Source of the DNA: Bdellovibrionales bacterium
GTDB lineage: Bacteria; Bdellovibrionota; Bdellovibrionia; Bdellovibrionales; UBA1609
Direction of reading: 5' to 3'
NCBI GenBank assembly: GCA_020435085.1
Contig: JAGRAB010000020.1
Location: 1 to 9,008 of the forward strand
DNA length: 9,008 nt
Part shown: positions 4,894 through 9,008 of the stretch, piece by piece
Layout of the letters: each line of letters opens with the position of its first letter
Numbering within the stretch: the stretch's first letter is position 1
Made by a program: the position numbers and the translations under genes
The notes under the pieces: model-generated
What the model was told of the DNA's origin: nothing
The model's input: the letters and a program-made list of their open reading frames with translations, nothing else
Databases searched by the model: none

Positions 4894-7889
4894 ATCAACA
4901 TACCCTCGTAAGGGCAGGGGCTGGAGCGGGTAAGACAACACGTCTTATTGACGAAGTGATATTTAAAGCAAAATCGCACTATGAGCAATTTGGTCATTTT
5001 CCACGAATGGTTTTGACGACATTTACTCGAAAAGCCACTCAAGAAATCAAAGAACGTTTAATTCTTAAAGCTTGCGAGTTAAATGATCAAAAATTATTAG
5101 AATATTTATCATCCAATGTTTACCTGCAAATTTCCACACTCCATGGGGTGATGTCGTTATTTTTAAGAAGATATGGGCATTTAGTTCAACTAGATAATGG
5201 CTACACGATCATGACAGAAGAAGAGGCCACAAGAGAGGCAAGAATTCTTGTTCGTGATATGGCTATTAAAGACACTGAGCTCAGTGATATTTTAGCTTTA
5301 TTTGGTGTGGCGCGCTTGACCTCTCTTTTTCAAAAAATGTCATCAGCTCGCTTAGAGCATCCTCATTTTCGCTCTCTTCAGCGTGAAGATTTTGAAATCT
5401 ATTGGAAAGAGTTCTGGATCAATAAAGGAGCCAACATACAAAGGGTCTTAAAACAGGTCCAACAATCGACAAATGATGAAAAGTATGTGGATTATGTACA
5501 AATAATTGCTCAGGTGTTAAAAGACCTTATTGGCCTTTATAATTCACCATCAAAAGATGTGGATCTTCTTCTCGAAAGAATTCCCACGAAACCTCGATTT
5601 AATAAAAAAAATCCAAAAATTCCAGAAGATCTAGATAAATCACTTTCTGAAGCTGTGGCTGAATTAAAGAAACTTTGTCGTGGCCCTGAAGCACGAATTG
5701 TTCGTTGGGATGAGTTGACCTCAGTATTTTCTAAAATTGAAAAATACTCTCAAATTTTTCACGAACAGTATCTTGCAAAAAAGAAAACTCAAGGTCGCTT
5801 TGAAATGACGGATCTTGAAAATATCACTGTGGATATTTTAAGAACTCATGAGGGTTTGGCCTCAGCGTTTGCTTCGGACTTTGACTATTGGTTGATTGAT
5901 GAATATCAAGATACAAGTCCCATTCAAGTGGAGTTACTTAAACTTCTTATTGGGGAGAAACCCACATTTGTCGTAGGAGATCCACAACAAAGTATTTATT
6001 TATTTCGAGGTGCTCGAGCGGAAGTCTTTCAACAAAAAGAAAAAGAAATGAAAGAATTGGGAACTCAACCAGAGTATAAAAAGAAAAACTGGAGATCTCG
6101 CCCTGAGCTTTTAGAATTTTTTAATCATCTTTTTACTTCAATAGACGAAGATTTTTTGGCCATGGAACCACGTGAGGCTGTTCAGTCGCCAGAGTCTGTT
6201 GTTGCTTATTTTTGTGAAACGCAAAAGCCAGATAAAGACAATGACGAAAAATCTCATTTTCATGCCATTGGAGAGCATATTTCACAGTTACTAGAAGCAG
6301 GGAGTTTACCAGAAGACATTTGTATTTTAGCGCGCACCCATGTTCAACTGACAGAAGTGGCTCATTATTTGCGTTTTCATGATTTTCCCACCCATGTACA
6401 TGTAGCGAGTGGCTTTTACGAGCGAAGAGAAATTCTCGATGCGATGGCTCTTTTAAAATTTTTAGTGAATTCTCAAGACAACTTTAATTTGATTTTACTT
6501 TTAAGGTCACCCTGGTGTCGGGTGAGTGATAATGAGTTAGCTCATTTTTTATCAAAATGCCGGCGTGAAAACTTTTGGGGTCAAATAGAGTCTTCTCAAA
6601 ACTTTCAACAACATCATGTGATTCAAAAACTCATAGCACTCAGACAATTGCGAAATAATATTGGAATTTCTGCATGTTTTGAAAAAGCTCTTATGGAATT
6701 TGGTTTTATCGACTTTTCTCATCATCATGATATTTCTGGTCGAAGAGAATCAAATATTTGGAAGCTTTTGACTCAGCTAAAGGAGGAGGAGAAAAAACCA
6801 GGATTTTCTTACTTACAATTTCTCAATCGCAGTTTTACAGAAATGGATACTGAAGCCGGTTCACAAGAGTCAGATGCTGTGGCATCTTTAGAGCCTCATC
6901 ATATTCAACTAATGACAATTCATGCATCAAAGGGGTTACAGTTTCGACATGTGATTGTTCCTGATATTGGAAAAGGGGCACCTCCCACGAGAACAGCAGC
7001 CTTAGGAGTTGATGAAAGTCGACAAATTTGGACAATGCCATTGCCATTAGGAGAAAATGGTGAAAATGAGGGGTCCATTGTTGATCTTACATTGCGACTT
7101 AAAAGAAAGCAGCAAGAAGAAAAAGAGTCACTGAGAGTTTTTTATGTGGCAGCAACCAGAGCTAAAGACTCCATCTTTTTGAGTTGGGAGGAAGCTCCTA
7201 AAAAAGACAGTTGGAGAGAGAAATTGCCTTTTCTCTTTTCTGAAGGGACTCATCAAGAAAAATATTTTTCTTATGTATTCCGTCGTGGTCCATTTCAAGA
7301 ATGTTTTTATAAAAGCAAAGAGATAATATCTTCATCGGTGAGGGCATTGTATTCAAAAGAATTCAGTCCACAATTTGAGAAAAAATCAGTCACAGCCCTT
7401 ATCAGTACAGGATCAAATAAAAAAGTCAGGACCCTAACTCAGTTGATCCCAGAACGTATTAAAAAAACAGCAGATGGAACTGCAGTTCATCGTATGATGG
7501 AAATCCTTCATTCCAACTGGAACTTTTTATTTGAAGAGGTGGCAAAAGATTGGTTCGGAGATAATGCCAAAGAAATGGTTGAGGCTGTTCATTGGGTGAA
7601 AGATTTAAAAGAGCCACCAATGAAAACGTTGATTCAAAATGGATATGTTGAGTGGGGCTACCAAATGGTGAAAGAGAATCTTCTTCTTGAGGGACAAGTC
7701 GACTTGTGGGGAGAGGTGGATGGTACGGTTTGGATTATCGATTATAAAACGGGAAGTCAAAAATATGAAGCCCAAGCCTTTCAACAGTTACAAATTTATG
7801 CAGAGGCGATTAAAGCATACACAGAGGCAAAAGATATTCGCCTCTGTGTGATTTATCCGTTGGATAAAACTGTAAAGGTTCGAGAGTAG
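4866..7889 (+). CDS. addA: AddA-type UvrD/RecB-like helicase-nuclease subunit
   Basis: A 1007-residue SF1A DNA helicase fused to a RecB-family nuclease; with AddB it should unwind and degrade DNA ends and prepare 3' tails for RecA. Helicase motifs appear in order: a RecB-like Q11 with Walker A GAGAGKT (K23), motif Ia LTTFTRKA (50-57), STLHG (90-94), Walker B DEYQDT (345-350), motif III GDPQQS (371-376), NWRS (408-411), motif V TIHASKG (684-690) and motif VI VAATRAK with arginine finger R765. The C-terminal nuclease has H875, GQVD with D946, and IDYKTG with D959/K961, followed by the QxxxYAEAI helix. All catalytic residues I can check are present. It is shorter than Bacillus AddA (about 1232 residues). 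ATG 4866 is preferred because GGGA lies six bases upstream; ATG 4854 and TTG 4848 are in-frame alternatives. It overlaps addB by 28 nt, so translation is probably coupled. Confidence 0.92.
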   Translation: MPSTTSELLNQHTLVRAGAGAGKTTRLIDEVIFKAKSHYEQFGHFPRMVLTTFTRKATQEIKERLILKACELNDQKLLEYLSSNVYLQISTLHGVMSLFLRRYGHLVQLDNGYTIMTEEEATREARILVRDMAIKDTELSDILALFGVARLTSLFQKMSSARLEHPHFRSLQREDFEIYWKEFWINKGANIQRVLKQVQQSTNDEKYVDYVQIIAQVLKDLIGLYNSPSKDVDLLLERIPTKPRFNKKNPKIPEDLDKSLSEAVAELKKLCRGPEARIVRWDELTSVFSKIEKYSQIFHEQYLAKKKTQGRFEMTDLENITVDILRTHEGLASAFASDFDYWLIDEYQDTSPIQVELLKLLIGEKPTFVVGDPQQSIYLFRGARAEVFQQKEKEMKELGTQPEYKKKNWRSRPELLEFFNHLFTSIDEDFLAMEPREAVQSPESVVAYFCETQKPDKDNDEKSHFHAIGEHISQLLEAGSLPEDICILARTHVQLTEVAHYLRFHDFPTHVHVASGFYERREILDAMALLKFLVNSQDNFNLILLLRSPWCRVSDNELAHFLSKCRRENFWGQIESSQNFQQHHVIQKLIALRQLRNNIGISACFEKALMEFGFIDFSHHHDISGRRESNIWKLLTQLKEEEKKPGFSYLQFLNRSFTEMDTEAGSQESDAVASLEPHHIQLMTIHASKGLQFRHVIVPDIGKGAPPTRTAALGVDESRQIWTMPLPLGENGENEGSIVDLTLRLKRKQQEEKESLRVFYVAATRAKDSIFLSWEEAPKKDSWREKLPFLFSEGTHQEKYFSYVFRRGPFQECFYKSKEIISSSVRALYSKEFSPQFEKKSVTALISTGSNKKVRTLTQLIPERIKKTADGTAVHRMMEILHSNWNFLFEEVAKDWFGDNAKEMVEAVHWVKDLKEPPMKTLIQNGYVEWGYQMVKENLLLEGQVDLWGEVDGTVWIIDYKTGSQKYEAQAFQQLQIYAEAIKAYTEAKDIRLCVIYPLDKTVKVRE
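7819..7849 (+). other. stem-loop inside the 3' end of addA with repeated CAGAGGC
   Basis: ACACAGAGGC (7819-7828) and GCCTCTGTGT (7840-7849) form a perfect 10-bp stem with an 11-nt loop, ending 40 bases before the end of addA. A further direct copy of CAGAGGC at 7801-7807 could pair with the same right arm. No T-tract follows, so it is not a standard terminator. It could influence mRNA stability or be a by-product of codon use. Confidence 0.5.
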
Positions 7890-7901
7890 AAAGGTGTGGA
7901 C

Positions 7902-7943
7902 TTCATTTTAAATGAATGCATATCGAACTCGTCCAAAGACGAG
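7902..7943. terminator. inverted repeats between convergent genes, possible two-way terminator
   Basis: Two elements lie in the 120-base gap between addA and the minus-strand lipoprotein gene. TTCATTT-T-AAATGAA (7902-7916) is a perfect odd palindrome. CTCGTC (7928-7933), loop CAAA, GACGAG (7938-7943) is a clean 6-bp hairpin. On the plus strand it is followed by AAAATTTT and, 13 bases later, a T6 run; on the minus strand by TTCGATATG. Neither side has the immediate long U-tract of a strong terminator, so the call rests mainly on location. Confidence 0.4.
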
Positions 7944-8009
7944 AAAATTTTGCCAATCTTTTTTGCGCGTTTTGGTGGGGAGATGTTCAATTAGAAAATT
8001 ATTCTTTTA

Positions 8010-8618
8010 TTATCGACGCTCTGGAAAAGTAAATTCGGCAGATCCTAAAGATGAAGTAAGAACAACTTTTGTTGAATGAGACTCAATTGCTGTCATTGGA
8101 ATCTGAAACTCAACATAGTAGGGTGTATGAAATCGCTCTAAATAGGGATACAACTCTTTTAATTCCACATATTTTTCTGCAGCTTTTTTCACTTTTCCTT
8201 CGTAGCGATTGCCATCATGTTCAAGATAAATTTTCCAAATACTTTTTGGCTTACTAAGGTCATCATAGTCATTTTCAGGCGCAAAAAAAGCTAAAAATAT
8301 TTTTGCTGTTGAGGACATTTCTTGAAACATTTTTTCACGCTCTTGTCTTGATTTATCAAGATCCCACTGCAAAAAGTGTCCCCTTCGCTGAAGAGCAAGT
8401 GTTTGAACCTCTGAGTTGAGCCAAGTGACTTCTGCTTGGAAAGTATTGTGAAACCCAGAGTATTTTTTTTCTTCTTTTGTATAGCGTTCAAGAGTTGGAT
8501 AATAATCACCGTTTGCAACAGGCCCTACAATATTAGTTCCGGTATTAATAGGAGCGTGACTACAACTAGCTAAGATAAGAGTCATGGCGATAAGGTTCAC
8601 TTTGCGGAAACATATCAT
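8010..8618 (-). CDS. small lipoprotein of unknown function
   Basis: A 202-residue predicted lipoprotein. The signal peptide is MICFRKVNLIAMTLILASC with an excellent lipobox L16-A17-S18-C19; S20 at +2 suggests the outer membrane. After a flexible stretch (20-40) comes a region rich in charged residues and probably helical (45-100). Residues 105-198 look like a beta-rich domain with conserved-looking pieces (KIFLAFFAPE 106-115, SIWKIYLEHDG 126-136, LYPYLERFHTPYYVEF 156-171). I do not recognise the family. The ATG at 8618-8616 is chosen because AAGGA lies seven bases upstream, the lipobox is then at the normal distance, and the ATG overlaps the TGA of the hydrolase gene (ATGA). A longer start at 8657 would put 13 extra residues before the signal peptide. 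The ATGA overlap points to co-translation with the hydrolase. Confidence 0.85.
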   Translation of the reverse strand: MICFRKVNLIAMTLILASCSHAPINTGTNIVGPVANGDYYPTLERYTKEEKKYSGFHNTFQAEVTWLNSEVQTLALQRRGHFLQWDLDKSRQEREKMFQEMSSTAKIFLAFFAPENDYDDLSKPKSIWKIYLEHDGNRYEGKVKKAAEKYVELKELYPYLERFHTPYYVEFQIPMTAIESHSTKVVLTSSLGSAEFTFPERR

Positions 8619-9008
8619 TTTAAGGTCCTTAAAAAAGTTTTTAAATCTTTGAAGCATAAATCTTGTTCGATATCATTAAATATTTCGTGATAACTTTCGG
8701 CGTAAACCTCTATTTTTTTGTTTTCAGAAGCAATAGCTTGAAAGAGTTCTTTGCTTTTTGTTGTGCTTACAATTCGATCATGGCCAGCAAGTTGAAAAAT
8801 AAGAGGAAGTTGAATATTTTCAGCATTTTCAAAAACAAAATCAAAATTTTTCATCATACCTAAGTAGATAGCAGCACATACCTTATCGTGGCGAAAGCTA
8901 TCACTTTCGTATTCAGCTAATTTTTCTGAAATATGGGTGAGATCTCGGTATTCAATTTCATTATAAAGAGTCAGAGTTGGAAGCCACTTATTTGAAAATC
9001 GTGCGAGC
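8615..9008 (-). CDS. alpha/beta hydrolase, monoacylglycerol lipase/lysophospholipase-like (C-terminal part)
   Basis: The 5' part lies beyond the right edge; 130 C-terminal codons plus stop are present. The reading frame stays open from 8615 to the edge, so the ATG at 8857 is internal and not the start. The segment fits the Hydrolase_4/serine aminopeptidase-like lipase family: a lid-type region ending in D-S-FRHDKVC, then PLIFQLAGHDRIVSTT, in which the Asp (codon 8779-8777) is the expected catalytic acid. YAESYHEIFND follows, with the His (codon 8689-8687) as catalytic base. The nucleophilic serine (GxSxG) should lie outside the window. Such enzymes cleave acyl chains from monoacylglycerols or lysophospholipids; the actual substrate is not readable here. 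It is first in a pair with the lipoprotein gene through an ATGA overlap, which suggests a membrane-lipid or envelope role. Confidence 0.85.
   Translation of the reverse strand, partial: LARFSNKWLPTLTLYNEIEYRDLTHISEKLAEYESDSFRHDKVCAAIYLGMMKNFDFVFENAENIQLPLIFQLAGHDRIVSTTKSKELFQAIASENKKIEVYAESYHEIFNDIEQDLCFKDLKTFLRTLK
8618..8634 (-). promoter_or_regulatory. palindrome containing the ribosome binding site of the lipoprotein gene
   Basis: On the minus strand the sequence reads TTTTAAGGACCTTAAAA, a perfect odd palindrome with 8-base arms. It includes the AAGGA ribosome binding site and the A of the ATG at 8618. In mRNA it could fold into a 6-7 bp hairpin that hides the site until ribosomes finishing the hydrolase open it, giving tight coupling. 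The stem is mostly A-U, so it would be of modest stability. Confidence 0.45.

Noticed and set aside
8619..8657. Extended start of the minus-strand lipoprotein
   Set aside because: It would put 13 residues in front of a complete signal peptide. The ATG at 8618 has AAGGA and the ATGA overlap.
8663..8863. Plus-strand open frame of 66 codons
   Set aside because: It is antisense to the hydrolase, whose catalytic Asp and His motifs are clear. Its Phe/Lys-rich composition is typical of a shadow frame.
1..9008. CRISPR array, insertion sequence, tRNA/rRNA, integration site
   Set aside because: Reading both strands I saw no regularly spaced direct repeats, transposase motifs, cloverleaf or terminal inverted repeats.

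Overview
The window reads as a compact stretch of an AT-rich Gram-negative chromosome, roughly 40% G+C by eye. Two lipoproteins, one outer-membrane beta-barrel and an AddAB-type recombination nuclease lie close together or overlap. My best guess is a Bdellovibrionota/Oligoflexia-type bacterium. This rests on general style (AT-rich relatives of Bdellovibrio, many lipoproteins, compact AddAB) and is inference, because no marker gene is present to fix the taxonomy.

Layout, left to right. Positions 1-60 may hold the last codons of an upstream gene, followed by a weak hairpin and a promoter-like AT-rich stretch. A plus-strand cluster then runs from 146 to 7889 without a real gap. It starts with a cysteine-rich lipoprotein carrying a TPR-like segment and an EF-hand-like loop. 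This overlaps an outer-membrane beta-barrel protein with a Gly/Ser-rich tail. The barrel gene is followed within 12 bases by addB, which overlaps addA by 28 bases. Positions 7890-8009 separate convergent genes and hold small inverted repeats that may act as a two-way terminator. On the minus strand, an alpha/beta hydrolase of the monoacylglycerol lipase/lysophospholipase type (cut by the right edge) is joined by an ATGA overlap to a small lipoprotein gene.

How the genes work together. AddA (UvrD/RecB-like helicase plus nuclease) and AddB (inactive-helicase-like scaffold, nuclease and Fe-S cluster) should form the heterodimeric helicase-nuclease that resects double-strand breaks for RecA. All key residues that I can check are present in both. 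The first two genes are envelope proteins and may function as a lipoprotein/barrel pair; their link to addBA may be only co-transcription. The hydrolase/lipoprotein pair looks like a separate envelope or lipid-related unit.

I found no mobile element, CRISPR array, RNA gene or clearly new defence system. The points most worth a second look are the overlapping lipoprotein/barrel pair, the barrel tail beyond its terminal strand, and the 17-nt palindrome that buries the ribosome binding site of the minus-strand lipoprotein.
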